64,000 nucleotides of DNA, taken from NCBI RefSeq assembly GCF_013410105.1, contig NZ_JACCCJ010000002.1, positions 434,001-498,000 on the forward strand. The letters run 5' to 3'. The notes under the pieces were generated by a model. The model worked only from the letters and a program-made list of their open reading frames with translations. It was not told the origin of the DNA and searched no databases. How positions within the stretch are numbered: the stretch's first letter is position 1; every line of letters begins with the position of its first letter. Made by a program: the position numbers and the translations under genes. The DNA comes from Sphingopyxis sp. JAI108 (GTDB lineage Bacteria; Pseudomonadota; Alphaproteobacteria; Sphingomonadales; Sphingomonadaceae). Below are positions 53,601-63,028 of this stretch, one piece after another.

Positions 53601-55409
53601 AAGCAGCGCGAGTTCGTCGACATTGGCGGGCAGGCGCAGCGTGAAGTCGTGGATCACGATCGGCGGTTCGTCATCGCCCTCGGTGCCCGGCGCGCGCGTC
53701 TGGCCGAGCGTCGTGGGGATTTCCTCGAGCACCTGGAAACCGAAATGTTCGAGCGCGGGGACGACGTCGGAGAGGGCGAGCGGACCCGCCGCGCTATAGA
53801 CCTTGAGCCGCAGCCGGTCGTCGCCGTCGAGGGTCTTGCGCGCCAGACGCACGCTGCGCGGATTGTCCGCGTCGAGATCGCGCAGGCGCAATATGTCGCG
53901 CGCCGCTTCTTCGGGGTTATAGAGGTTTCGGTAATTGGGCGGAAAGGTCGCCGCAAAACGCGACGCCAGCGCCGCGGCGCGGCCCGGGTCGCCGCGCTTC
54001 GCCAGCGCCGCCTCGACCTCGGGCTGCCAGCCGCGCACCATCTGTTCGAGCTGCGCGTTGAGCGCTTCGGTGTCGGGAACGACACCGCCGCTGCGCAGGT
54101 CGAGCGTGTAGCGCAGCAGCGCCGCGCCGCCATCCTCGAGCACCATCGTCCAGCCGATGACGCCGGCTTTCGCTTCGCGCACCAGCATCGCCTCGACCGC
54201 GATGCGGCGTCCGGTCGATACCTCGTCGCGCGGCAGCCAGACGAAGGCGAACAGATGCCGGCCGAGCGCGCTGCGCACCATCACCAGCTTCGGCCGGGGC
54301 CGGTCGGTGATCGACATCGAGGTCAGCACCAGTTCCTCGAGCGAGGCGCTGTCGAACGCGATCAGCAAGTCATGCGGCAACGCGGTGAGCGCATGGGCGA
54401 GCGCCTTGCCCGCATGGCCCGAGGGATCGAAGCCGAATTTTGCCATCAGCGCATTGAGCTGCGCGCGCAGCACCGGGACCTTCGCCGGCGGGGTCGACAG
54501 GGCCTGGCTGGTCCACAGGCCGGCGTGGATCGACAGCCGTTCGACTTTCTTGCCCTTCAGTTCGGGAACGACAACCAGATCGAGCAATACGCGGCGGTGG
54601 ACCGCCGATAAACGGTTCGACTTGATCAGCAGCGGCGTGTGCCCTCCCTTGTCGAACCAGGCGAAGGCGGCATCGAGCGCGGCGGGCGACAGGAGCTGGC
54701 CGTCGCTGCTGTCGCTGATGCCGAGCGGATCCTGAACCTTGCCATCGCGCGTGCGCCATTCGTGGCCGAGCTGGGTCATCGACCCGCCTTCGAACCAGCG
54801 CAGCAGCTCGGCGCCTTCGCCCTCGACGCGCATCGCGGCGTCGGCGAGCATCGCCGCGCGCATCGCGCGCCAGTCGCGCACCGCGGCGCGCACGTCGCGC
54901 AGCGCCGCTTCGAGCCCGTCGAGCAGGCGCCGGCGCGCGCGCGCATCGCCGCGTTCGAGCTCCATATAGATGACCGACTCGCGCGCGGGGCCTTCGCCCG
55001 CTTCCTGCAAATGGCCCTTCGCATCGCGCTTCACCGCGACGACGGGGTGGAGGATGCGGTGAACGACGAGCCCCTGCGCCGCGACCGCCTGCGACGTCGA
55101 ATCGACGAGGAAGGGCATGTCGTCGTTGATGATGGCGAGCCGCATCCGGCGATCGGTGCCGTCGGCGGCGATCGGTTCGAGCAGGAGCGACGGGGTTTCG
55201 GCGGCGCGGTCGAGCGCGGCGCGCGCGGCGAACTGGCTCGCGTCGCTGAGCGCGGCCTTGTCCATATCGTCGCCTTCGCCGGGCAGCGCGCTGCCGGCGA
55301 GCGCGGCCAGATAGGCGGCGGCGACTTTCGGCGGGATTTTGACGGTGGAGGGGGTCGGCGTGTCCGTTTCCGGCGTGTCGGACAGTTTCTGAGACATAAA
55401 ATGCAGCAT
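50691..55409 (-). CDS. gdhB: NAD-specific glutamate dehydrogenase, large (180-kDa) type
   Basis: A 1572-residue enzyme of the L-GDH180 class, interconverting glutamate and 2-oxoglutarate with NAD and mostly catabolic. The N-terminal half holds ACT-like regulatory segments; the catalytic core runs from about residue 700 to 1200 and includes GGLRWSDRRDDFRTE, VPTGAKGGFYPK with the active-site Lys, and GCGDMSGDVFGNGMLLS. A C-terminal helical domain follows. MLHFMSQKL and MSQKL are both possible starts, with no ribosome site to choose. A PAS-domain gene lies upstream on the same strand. Confidence 0.95.
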   Translation of the reverse strand: MLHFMSQKLSDTPETDTPTPSTVKIPPKVAAAYLAALAGSALPGEGDDMDKAALSDASQFAARAALDRAAETPSLLLEPIAADGTDRRMRLAIINDDMPFLVDSTSQAVAAQGLVVHRILHPVVAVKRDAKGHLQEAGEGPARESVIYMELERGDARARRRLLDGLEAALRDVRAAVRDWRAMRAAMLADAAMRVEGEGAELLRWFEGGSMTQLGHEWRTRDGKVQDPLGISDSSDGQLLSPAALDAAFAWFDKGGHTPLLIKSNRLSAVHRRVLLDLVVVPELKGKKVERLSIHAGLWTSQALSTPPAKVPVLRAQLNALMAKFGFDPSGHAGKALAHALTALPHDLLIAFDSASLEELVLTSMSITDRPRPKLVMVRSALGRHLFAFVWLPRDEVSTGRRIAVEAMLVREAKAGVIGWTMVLEDGGAALLRYTLDLRSGGVVPDTEALNAQLEQMVRGWQPEVEAALAKRGDPGRAAALASRFAATFPPNYRNLYNPEEAARDILRLRDLDADNPRSVRLARKTLDGDDRLRLKVYSAAGPLALSDVVPALEHFGFQVLEEIPTTLGQTRAPGTEGDDEPPIVIHDFTLRLPANVDELALLPYAEVLEGAIAAVLDGRAENDAFNELVLTNQTDPGAIVWLRAWFRYLRQGGSAYGMDTVVSALRHAPALTSALIERFRALHDPKARDAKRAEALEAEILADFADIKSIDEDRILRLFHAVVSATLRTNAFAPAAEEALAFKIDSSLIPGLPKPLPWREVWIYSPRVEGIHLRAGPVARGGLRWSDRRDDFRTEILGLMKAQRVKNAVIVPTGAKGGFYPKALPDAALDRDAWFAEGTECYRIFIRSLLSITDNLVGGKVVHPKGVAILDGDDPYFVVAADKGTATFSDVANALAMERDFWLGDAFASGGSKGYDHKAMGITAKGAWLSVQRHFAEMGVDVQTDTIRVVGCGDMSGDVFGNGMLLSKAIQLTAAFDHRHIFLDPDPDPTKSWKERERMFNLPRSSWEDYDKKLISKGGGVFPRSQKSIPLSPEVQALLGLSVSEIDPSSLISAILKAPVDLLWFGGIGTYVKAAGQNNAEVGDPANDALRVDAEDLRVKAVGEGANLGVTQAARIAFSAKGGRINTDFIDNSAGVDCSDNEVNIKIALNREMAEGRLSQDDRDALLVRMTDDVAELVLEDNRLQALALSIAEKGGSAAVPSLVRIMETFEGAGRLDRKVEGLAANDELLRRAGEGRGLTRPELAVLLSTAKLALQDAIEHSDLPDDPALASDLAAAFPAEMQRDFAQAIADHQLRREIIATKIANRIINRMGIVHPFELVEEEGCALGDIAAAFVAVERLLEMPAIWDALDEAKIDEGVRLSLFAQAASAMASQMADLLRVTQTLSQAGPVVARLEPGVDRLTAGVDALLSPSVKRQWDMLAQQLLDAGAPETLTAAVVRLFKTDGAIGIVDLAERRGDDEVAVTRAFTHLGEALGLDWAQTLAAHMSPADPWERLLVNSLARDFQQMRLAFLGGLPKGDLDAAVTKWLADHAPRVEQFRSTVDRARMIPNPNGAMLSHIAGQARGLLAR

Positions 55410-55577
55410 CCCGAACCAAAAGAGGGGGATCCCAGCCGACGATCGGCGGGGGTCCGTTCGCTGCCGCCTCCTATGCGCCTCAGCGCGCCGTGGCTCAAGG
55501 CCTCGTTCGGGGTCCCGCGTAAAAATATTTCAATTTTGGGGTTGTCTGTTGCGTGAACGCTCTCAGCCGTTCCGCGG

Positions 55578-56915
55578 TCAGGTGCCGGGGGTGATGGCGA
55601 TCGCCCTTTTCGCCAGCTTGGCGACGAGCGCCGGATCGTCGGCCGCCTTGGCGACGATGCCGATATGGCCGCCGGGCATCGCGCGCGCGATCAGCACGAC
55701 GAATTCGGCGTCGCCCGCATCATGTTCGAGGATCAGCGCGGGCTGCGCGCGGCGAAGCGCTTCGAGCTTCTCATCCGGCCGCTCACGGCTGTCGGCCGGC
55801 TTGCGGCGTGCGCGCGCGTCCTTGACGAGACCCTTGAGCCCGCCCGGATAGCGATCGAGATAGGCGGCAAGTTCGCCGCGGCCGACCGCCTCGTCCTTGG
55901 CGTGACCGAGCACGCAGGCATATTCGGCGAGCCGCGTCTTGTCATAGGCCGCACCGAAAACCAGCTTCACGATCGGCGTCATCGGTGCGCGGTCCTGCAC
56001 CGCCAGCCCGGCGTCGTCGAGCAACGCGGCGAAGGCGTCGGGCTGCTCCTCGGCCGCCAGCGCGAAATCCCACGCCTTGCCGACCGCCTGATAGAGCGCG
56101 CCGCGACTCCGGCTGTCGGCGGCGACCGCGCGCTCGGCGGTTTCGCGCGCCAGCGCCAGCCAGTCGGCGAGTTCGGCATCCGTGCCGGGATCGGCCGGCA
56201 CATCGCTGTCGGCGGGACTATCGGCGAACAGGTCGCCGTCGCCCTGCAGCGCGGCAAAGCCGGGGGCGGCGTCGGCCGCGACCTCGTCGCCCAGATGGCC
56301 CGAGTCGGGGCCGTCGGCCCACACCGGCACCGGCGCGGTCAGCGGCGCGGCGCTACGCAGCGCCTGTTCGACCGACAATTGCAGTTCCTCGGCCTGATCG
56401 GCGGGCGCGGCTTCCTTCCAGTTGATCACGCCCATGATGAAATCGATCGTGTCGTCGTCGGACGAGAAGGGCAGCAGGATGCCGCGGTACATGATCGTCG
56501 CGCCGCGCTCGCTTTCGAACTCGGCCTCGAAGCCGATCGGGGCGCGGTTGGCGATGATCTGCAGATAATGGTCGGTCAGCCGCGAGAGCAGCGAACGCCC
56601 TGGAATCTGGCTGATATAATGGACATCCTCATCGATCTGCGACTCGGTGCGCAGCGTCTCGCCGATATAGGCCAGGCCCGGATTTTCGACGCCCGCGGTG
56701 AAATCGAGCAGAACCGAATTGGGTCCGAAATCGGCGCTTTCGAGATCGAGGTCCTCGACCGACGGATAAGCGCGATCGGCGAGCAGCGACGCCCAGTAAT
56801 TATAGGCCCGGACCTGCATCCGCCGTTCATCGACGCCGACCGACGCGGGCGCATCGATCGCCCCATCCTCCTGGTCGTGGCTGCCCGAAAGCAGTCCGCG
56901 CATGCTGTCCATCAT
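55578..56915 (-). CDS. PAS_5-family domain protein
   Basis: A 445-residue soluble protein. The first 170 residues match the PAS_5 (former DUF1388) pattern common in alphaproteobacteria: RAYNYWASLLADRAYPSVEDLD, LLDFTAGVENPGLAYIG and a late GILLPFSSDDDTIDFIMGVINW. An acidic linker follows. The last 200 residues (from about LADWLALARE) are helical and unrecognised, ending in a GHIGIVAKAADDPALVAKLAK segment. No catalytic or DNA-binding module is seen. It lies between the efflux operon and the glutamate dehydrogenase gene; its role is unknown. Confidence 0.8.
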   Translation of the reverse strand: MMDSMRGLLSGSHDQEDGAIDAPASVGVDERRMQVRAYNYWASLLADRAYPSVEDLDLESADFGPNSVLLDFTAGVENPGLAYIGETLRTESQIDEDVHYISQIPGRSLLSRLTDHYLQIIANRAPIGFEAEFESERGATIMYRGILLPFSSDDDTIDFIMGVINWKEAAPADQAEELQLSVEQALRSAAPLTAPVPVWADGPDSGHLGDEVAADAAPGFAALQGDGDLFADSPADSDVPADPGTDAELADWLALARETAERAVAADSRSRGALYQAVGKAWDFALAAEEQPDAFAALLDDAGLAVQDRAPMTPIVKLVFGAAYDKTRLAEYACVLGHAKDEAVGRGELAAYLDRYPGGLKGLVKDARARRKPADSRERPDEKLEALRRAQPALILEHDAGDAEFVVLIARAMPGGHIGIVAKAADDPALVAKLAKRAIAITPGT

Positions 56916-57010
56916 TCATCCCCAGCCATAAGCATTGGTAAATGCTATGCACCAGGACTGGTAAAAGCGGCGTAAACGATGGTGGGGCGCGACCCGCGGG
57001 CCGCGCGGCC

Positions 57011-58420
57011 TTAACTCGACCAGCCCCCCGCAAGCGCGCGGAACAGCGCGACCTGGCGCCGCGAGATCTGCCCGTCCTGCGCCGCGAGCACCGCTTCGGT
57101 CTCGGCAAAGGTGCGCTCGGCGTCGAGCCATTCCAGCGAATCCGACGCGCCTTCCTGCCGCTTCGCGCGCACGATTCGCGCCGCGCGCTCGGCCTGGTCG
57201 CGCGCCGCGCGCAGCGCCTGCCGCTGTTCGAGCGAACGGGCATAGGAGGAGAGCGCCGTCTCGGTTTCCTCGAGCGCGCGCAGCACCGTGCCGTCGAACT
57301 CGGCGAGCGACGCCTGCGTATCGGCTTCGGCCGCCGCGATCCGCGCCCGCGCGGGCTCCTGGTTCGGGAACGCCCAGTTGAGCAAGGGGCCGAGCAGCCA
57401 GCGCAGCGGCCCGCCGCCGAACACGTCGCCAAAGCCCGTGCCGGTTGAACCGGCCGAACCGCCCAGGGTGATTCGCGGATAGAGGTCCGCGGTCGCGACG
57501 CCGATGCGCGCGGTATCGGCGGCAAGGCGGCGCTCGGCGGCGCGAATGTCGGGACGGCGCTTCAATAGCGCCGCCCCATCACCGACCGGGATGGGATCGG
57601 TGATTTCGAGGCTGATATTGCGGTCGGCCGCGATGGCCGGCAGCGCGGCAGGAGCACGACCGGTCAGAGTCGCGAGGCGGAAAAGCGCCGCCTGCCGTTC
57701 AGCTTCGATGGAGGGGATGTCGGCTGCCCGCTGGTCGCGCAGCGTCGTGATGCGCGCGAGGTCGAGCCCGGTCGCCATGCCGACCTCCTTGCGGCGCTCG
57801 GTCAGCTTCACCTGCTGGTCGAGCAGTCCGACGATGCGTCGCGCGACGTCGAGCCGCGCCGCGCCCGATGCGGCGTCTGCATAGGCTTGCGTCGTGTCGG
57901 CGGCGACGATCACGCGCACCGCGTCGGCATTGGCTTCGGCGGCTTCGGTATCGCCGCGCGCGGCCTCGATCGAGCGGCTGACGCGGCCGAACAGGTCGAC
58001 CTCGTACGAAATGTTGGCGCCGACATCGACGGTCCAATCCTCGCGATCGGCGCCGGGGAGGCGCTGGCCTTCGGGATTGCGGCCGTAATTGGCACCGGCG
58101 CCGATCTCGCCTTGCGGCAAACGATCCGACCGCGCACCGCGCAGCGCGGCGCGCGCCCTGGCGATATTCGCCACCGCGACGCGCACGTCGGTGTTGTTGG
58201 CAAGCGCGTCGGCGACGAGGCCGTCGAGGACGGGATCGTCATAGAGGCGCCACCAGTCGGCTGCGACCGGGGCGAGCGACACCGCGGGACCGTTCGCCGA
58301 AACGAACGGGCCGGCAGCGGCAGGCGCCGAAGCCGATTGCGGCGCCTTGTAGTCGGGGCCGACGGCGCAGGCGGCAAGCGCGAGCGCCGATGCGGCGGTG
58401 AGGATATTGCGGAGCATCAT
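57011..58420 (-). CDS. RND efflux system outer-membrane factor (NodT/OprM-type lipoprotein)
   Basis: A 469-residue outer-membrane channel of the TolC family. The signal peptide ends in a lipobox ALAAC; the mature start CAVGPDYKAP is diagnostic of NodT/OprM proteins. Two long coiled repeats flank the membrane barrel strands, with GDGAALLKRRPDIRAAERRLAADTARIGVATADLYP in the second half. It is the last gene of a tetR-regulated adaptor-pump-channel set, 11 bases after the pump. Confidence 0.94.
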   Translation of the reverse strand: MMLRNILTAASALALAACAVGPDYKAPQSASAPAAAGPFVSANGPAVSLAPVAADWWRLYDDPVLDGLVADALANNTDVRVAVANIARARAALRGARSDRLPQGEIGAGANYGRNPEGQRLPGADREDWTVDVGANISYEVDLFGRVSRSIEAARGDTEAAEANADAVRVIVAADTTQAYADAASGAARLDVARRIVGLLDQQVKLTERRKEVGMATGLDLARITTLRDQRAADIPSIEAERQAALFRLATLTGRAPAALPAIAADRNISLEITDPIPVGDGAALLKRRPDIRAAERRLAADTARIGVATADLYPRITLGGSAGSTGTGFGDVFGGGPLRWLLGPLLNWAFPNQEPARARIAAAEADTQASLAEFDGTVLRALEETETALSSYARSLEQRQALRAARDQAERAARIVRAKRQEGASDSLEWLDAERTFAETEAVLAAQDGQISRRQVALFRALAGGWSS

Positions 58421-58431
58421 GGTCTTTCTCC

Positions 58432-61400
58432 CTATTCCGCCGGCACGGGCAGCGCCGCGCCATGGTCGCCCGCGCCGCGCTTGCGGCGCGCGGCGAACCA
58501 GTCGCCGAGCGCGCGGCAGACGACGTAGAAGGTCGGCGTGAAGATGAGGCCGAACGCCGTCACCCCGAGCATCCCGAAGAACACCGCGGTACCGAGCGCC
58601 TGGCGCAGCTCCGCTCCCGCGCCGGTCGCGATGAGCAAAGGCACCGCGCCGAGGATGAAGGCAAAGCTCGTCATCAGGATCGGGCGCAGGCGGTCGCGCG
58701 CGGCGCGCACCGCGGCGTCGATCGGCGACAGCCCATCCTGTTCCTCGGCCTGCTTGGCGAATTCGACGATCAGGATCGCATTCTTCGCCGCGAGCGCGAT
58801 GAGCACGACCAGCCCGATCTGCGTCAGGACATTATTGTCCATACCGCGCAGGTTCACGCCGATCATCGCCGCGAGCAGACACATCGGCACGATCAGGATG
58901 ATCGCCAGTGGCAGCACGAGGCTCTCATACTGCGCCGCGAGGACGAGGAAGACGAACAGCACCGCGAGCGCGAAGACGATTCCCGCGGTGTTCGCTGCCG
59001 CCTTTTGCTGGAAGGCGATGCCCGTCCATTCGGTGCCGTAGCCCGCGGGCAGCGATTCGCTCGCCAGCTTTTCCATCGTCGTCAGCGCCGCGCCCGAAGA
59101 TGCGCCCGGCGCCGTGTCGCCGTCGATCTCGACCGCGGGGAAAAGATTGTATCGCGTCACGCGATACGGCCCCGTGCGGTCCTCGAAATTCGCGACCGAG
59201 CCGATCGGCACCATCGCGCCCGAATCGGACCGGGTCCGCAGGTTCGCGATGTCGGCGACGCTCTGGCGGAAGGGCGCGTCGGCCTGCGCGGTGACGCGAT
59301 AGGTGCGACCGAGCAGGTTGAAGTCGTTGACGAACGCCGAGCCAAGATAGACCTGCAACGCTTCGAACACGCGTTCGGGCGGCACGCCGAGCGCATTCGC
59401 CTTCGCCCGGTCGATGTCCGCGAAAACGCGCGGGTTCGTGGGATCGAAGAAGGTGAAGACATTGGCGAGGCCGGAGGTCTGGTTCGCCTTGCCGATCAGA
59501 TTGTTCGACTCGGTCGCCAGCGCCGCATAGCCGTGGCCGCCGCGATCCTGAACGACCATCCGGTAGCCGCCCGCCGACCCGATGCCCTGGATCAGCGGCG
59601 GCGGGATGATCACGATCTGCGCCTCGGTGATGTCGGCGGTGCGCTTGCGCGCCTCGTTGATGATGTCGTCGAGCTTGACGCCCAGCTTCTTGCGCTCCTC
59701 GAAGGATTTTAGCGGGAAGTAAGCGGCGGCCGAATTGGGCGCGAGCGTCTGCGACGGGCCGTCGAAGCCCGCGAGCATCACCGATCCGAGCACGCCGTCG
59801 ACGGGCAGCACGCGCCGCGCGACCTTTTGCAGCACCGCGTCGGTGCGCTCGACCGAAGCGCCCGAGGGCAGCTTGGCGACGACAAGGAAATACCCCTGGT
59901 CCTGCGCTGGTATGAAGCCCGTCGGCGTCGCCCAGAACAGCCCCGCGGTGGCGGCGATCAGCCCCGCATAGCTGACCATCATCTTCTTCGGCGCGCGCAC
60001 GAGCCGGCCGGTCAGCCGCGCATAACCATCACTCATCCGCTCGAACGCGCGGTTGAACGCGTCGCCCGCGCGGCGGAGCATCTGCATGCCCTTGCCTTCG
60101 TTCGCGGGCGCCGAATGGCCGCGCAGCAGGATCGCCGCGAGCGCGGGCGACAGGGTGAGCGAGAGGATCAGCGAGATGATCGTCGCGGTCGAGATCGTCA
60201 CCGCGAACTGCTGGTAAAAGGCGCCCGACAGCCCGGTCAGGAACAGGGTCGGCACGAACACCGCGCAGAGCACGAGCACGATGGCGACGAGCGCCGCCGA
60301 CACCTCGTCCATCGATGTGCGCGCGGCTTCGAGGGCGCTCATGCCCTTTTCAAGATTGCGTTCGACATTCTCGACGACGACGATCGCGTCGTCGACGACG
60401 ATGCCGATCGCGAGCACCAGCCCGAACAGCGACAGATTGTTGAGGCTGTAGCCGACCGCCGCGAGCACCGCGAAGGTGCCGATCAGCGACACGGGGATCG
60501 CGAGCACGGGGATGATCGCCGCGCGCCATTTCTGCAAGAAAACGAGGATCACGATCACGACGAGCACGACCGCTTCGAGCAACGTGTCCATCACCGCGTC
60601 GATCGACTGGGCGATGAATTCGGTGGGGTTGTAGATGACGCGATATTCGAGGCCCTTGGGGAAATTCTTCGACGAGGCCGCCATTTCGGCCTCGACCGCT
60701 TCGGCGGCGGCGAGCGCGTTCGAACCGGGGCGCTGGAACACCGCCATGATGACCGTCGGGTCGCCCGACAGATAGGTGTTGCTGTTATAGTCCGACGCGC
60801 CCAGTTCGACGCGCGCGACGTCCGACACGCGGACCTGCCGCCCGTCGGCATCGCTGCGGATGACGATGTTGGCGAAATCCTTGGGATCGGAGAGGCGGCC
60901 CTGCGTTTCGACGTTGAGCTGGAAATCGCTGCCGTTGGCGTACGGGGGCTGGCCGAGCGTCCCCGCGGCGACCTGGACATTCTCGCGGCGCAGCGCGGCG
61001 ACGATCTCGCCCGCCGTCAGGTCCAGCGCGGCGGCGCGGCCGGGGTCGATCCACACGCGCATCGCATAGTCGCGGCTGCCGAACAGGCGCACGTCGCCGA
61101 CGCCGTCGATACGCGAGAGCCGGTCGCGCAGCTGGGTCAGCGCATAGTTGGAGATATAGGCGCGATCGAGCGACTTGTCGGGCGAAACGAGGTTCACCAC
61201 CATCAGGAAGTCGGGCGACGTCTTGCGCGTCACGACGCCCAGGCGCTGCACCGTTTCGGGGAGGCGAGGGGTCGCGATCGCGACACGGTTCTGCACCAGC
61301 ACCTGCGCGGCGTCGAGGTCGGTGCCGATCTTGAAGGTGACGGTGATCGTGACATTGCCGTCACCGGTCGACTGGCTGCTCATATAGAGCATATTGTCGA

Positions 61401-61620
61401 CGCCGTTGATTTCCTGCTCGATCGGCGCCGCCACCGTATCGGCAACGGTTTCGGCCGACGCGCCCGGATAGCTGGCCGACACGGTCACCGTCGGCGGGAC
61501 GATGTCGGGATATTGCGACACGGGTAGCCCGATATAGGCGACCGCGCCGACGATGGTGATGATGACGGCGAGCACGGCGGCGAAGATCGGCCGGTCGATG
61601 AAGAAGCGTGATAGGCGCAT
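58432..61620 (-). CDS. RND family multidrug efflux permease (HAE1, AcrB/MexF-like)
   Basis: A 1062-residue inner-membrane proton antiporter. Start MRLSRFFIDRPIFAAVLAVI is standard for the family, following an AGGGG site. The proton-relay Asp pair is in GIVVDDAIVVVENVER of transmembrane helix 4. Two large periplasmic loops and twelve predicted helices are present, and the second half shows AAKNAILIVEFAKQAEE. It should expel lipophilic drugs through the downstream outer-membrane factor and the upstream adaptor. A repeat element separates it from the adaptor gene. Confidence 0.96.
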   Translation of the reverse strand: MRLSRFFIDRPIFAAVLAVIITIVGAVAYIGLPVSQYPDIVPPTVTVSASYPGASAETVADTVAAPIEQEINGVDNMLYMSSQSTGDGNVTITVTFKIGTDLDAAQVLVQNRVAIATPRLPETVQRLGVVTRKTSPDFLMVVNLVSPDKSLDRAYISNYALTQLRDRLSRIDGVGDVRLFGSRDYAMRVWIDPGRAAALDLTAGEIVAALRRENVQVAAGTLGQPPYANGSDFQLNVETQGRLSDPKDFANIVIRSDADGRQVRVSDVARVELGASDYNSNTYLSGDPTVIMAVFQRPGSNALAAAEAVEAEMAASSKNFPKGLEYRVIYNPTEFIAQSIDAVMDTLLEAVVLVVIVILVFLQKWRAAIIPVLAIPVSLIGTFAVLAAVGYSLNNLSLFGLVLAIGIVVDDAIVVVENVERNLEKGMSALEAARTSMDEVSAALVAIVLVLCAVFVPTLFLTGLSGAFYQQFAVTISTATIISLILSLTLSPALAAILLRGHSAPANEGKGMQMLRRAGDAFNRAFERMSDGYARLTGRLVRAPKKMMVSYAGLIAATAGLFWATPTGFIPAQDQGYFLVVAKLPSGASVERTDAVLQKVARRVLPVDGVLGSVMLAGFDGPSQTLAPNSAAAYFPLKSFEERKKLGVKLDDIINEARKRTADITEAQIVIIPPPLIQGIGSAGGYRMVVQDRGGHGYAALATESNNLIGKANQTSGLANVFTFFDPTNPRVFADIDRAKANALGVPPERVFEALQVYLGSAFVNDFNLLGRTYRVTAQADAPFRQSVADIANLRTRSDSGAMVPIGSVANFEDRTGPYRVTRYNLFPAVEIDGDTAPGASSGAALTTMEKLASESLPAGYGTEWTGIAFQQKAAANTAGIVFALAVLFVFLVLAAQYESLVLPLAIILIVPMCLLAAMIGVNLRGMDNNVLTQIGLVVLIALAAKNAILIVEFAKQAEEQDGLSPIDAAVRAARDRLRPILMTSFAFILGAVPLLIATGAGAELRQALGTAVFFGMLGVTAFGLIFTPTFYVVCRALGDWFAARRKRGAGDHGAALPVPAE

Positions 61621-61672
61621 GGGAGAGCCCCTGTCTGGAAAATCGAAACGGAGTCGGAACCTCAATCCCTCA

Positions 61673-61750
61673 CGTCATCCCGGCGAAGGCCGGGATCTCG
61701 ACGTTGAGGATGAACGCACCGTGGAGATCCCGGCCTTCGTCGGGATGACG
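61673..61750. repeat. Inverted-repeat element inside the efflux operon
   Basis: The left arm 61673-61699 (CGTCATCCCGG...) and the right arm 61723-61750 (...CGGGATGACG) are largely complementary, with a GATCTC / GAGATC core. It occupies most of the 136-base gap between adaptor and pump genes. The sequence matches dispersed GTCATCCCGGCGAAGGCCGGGAT elements common in sphingomonads. Confidence 0.75.
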
Positions 61751-61756
61751 AATAAG

Positions 61757-63028
61757 CTATTTCGCGAAGGTCGCCTGCGCCGACACCGGTTCGTTCGGAC
61801 CTGCCGGCGCCTTGTCCGGCGCATCGGCGGCGATCTTGCCCGCCTTGGTCACCGCCTTGGTGCCGGGACGCGCGAACTGGTAGCCGTTGATGACGACGCG
61901 ATCGGTCGGCGTCAGGCCCGACCGGATGACGCGCAGGCCATCGACATCGGGACCGATCTCGACCGGCTTCGCGGCAACCATGCCGTCCTGGCCGACGACA
62001 TAGACGATCTTGCGCGCCTGGTCGGTCTGCACCGCGGCGGCGGGGACGAGCAAGGCGTGCGCCGTCCGGCCGGTCGACAGGCGCATGTTGCCGAACATGC
62101 CGGGGGTCAGGAACATTTCGGGGTTATCGAAGCGGCCGCGCGCGCGGATCGTGCCCGACCGCGGGTCGAGCCCGTTGTCGGTGAAGTCGAGCTGGCCCTT
62201 CCAGCGATAATCGCTTTCGTCCTGCAGCCGGACTTCGACGTCGGCGCCCTTGTCGCCACCCTCGCGCTTGGTCTTGAGGAACAGCGCTTCGGACCCCTGG
62301 AAGGTGAAATAAATGGGGTCGAGCGCATTGATCGTGGTGAGCAGGGTGCCGCCGGCATCGCCCGCCGATACAAGGTTGCCCGCGTCGATCTGACGGTCCG
62401 AAATCCGGCCGCTCAGCGGCGCGCGAACCGTGGTGAATTCGACGTCGAGCGCGCGCGCCGCGATACGGGCATCGGCACCGGCGAGTGCGGCGTTGGCCGC
62501 ATTGACGCGCGCGCGCAGCCGGTCGATCTCGCTCTGGGACACCGCCTCGATATCGACGAGGCGGCTTGCGCGGTCGAGTTCGAGCCTGGCGAGCGCAAGG
62601 TCGCTGCGCGCGCTCGCCGCTGACGCGCGCGCTTCGGCGAGCGCGGCGCGATAGGGGCGCGGATCGATGGTGAAGAGCGGCTGGCCTTTGCGGACGATCT
62701 GCCCGTCGGTGAAGTGGATCGCGGTGATCGCGCCCGAAACGCGCGGGCGCACTTCGACCGCCTTCGACGCTTCAAAGCGGCCGATATATTCGTCCCATAG
62801 CGTGACGTCGCGCGCGATCGGCGCGGCGACGGTCAGCACGGGCGCGGGCGCGGCGGTGGCCTGCGGCGGGCCGTCGCGCAGCAGCCACCAGGCGCCGACG
62901 ATCAGCACGAGGAACGCGCCGATCCACGCGGCGCGGCGGCCGCGTCCGGGATGGAGCAGGGTCCTGAGTTCGCGGCGGACCTTCGCGTCTGCGGGGTCGA
63001 GCTTTTCGATCGGGGTGTGGACGGTCAT
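61757..63028 (-). CDS. RND efflux periplasmic adaptor
   Basis: A 423-residue membrane-fusion protein. A charged cytosolic N-terminus (residues 1-30) is followed by one helix (AAWIGAFLVLIVGAWWLL) that anchors it, since no lipobox is present. Then come a lipoyl half-motif (GRFEASKAVEVRPRVSGAI), an alpha-hairpin from about 115 to 200 rich in Ala, and the beta-barrel GTIRARGRFDNPEMFLTPGMFG. Start MTVHTPIEKLDP follows an AGAGGG site. It is the first gene of the efflux operon. Confidence 0.93.
   Translation of the reverse strand: MTVHTPIEKLDPADAKVRRELRTLLHPGRGRRAAWIGAFLVLIVGAWWLLRDGPPQATAAPAPVLTVAAPIARDVTLWDEYIGRFEASKAVEVRPRVSGAITAIHFTDGQIVRKGQPLFTIDPRPYRAALAEARASAASARSDLALARLELDRASRLVDIEAVSQSEIDRLRARVNAANAALAGADARIAARALDVEFTTVRAPLSGRISDRQIDAGNLVSAGDAGGTLLTTINALDPIYFTFQGSEALFLKTKREGGDKGADVEVRLQDESDYRWKGQLDFTDNGLDPRSGTIRARGRFDNPEMFLTPGMFGNMRLSTGRTAHALLVPAAAVQTDQARKIVYVVGQDGMVAAKPVEIGPDVDGLRVIRSGLTPTDRVVINGYQFARPGTKAVTKAGKIAADAPDKAPAGPNEPVSAQATFAK

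Noticed and set aside
50682..54611. A 1309-codon open frame antisense to the glutamate dehydrogenase gene
   Set aside because: It is composed of Arg, Ala, Asp and Gln in the pattern of a reverse-frame shadow, with no start signal or domain. The sense gene is unambiguous.
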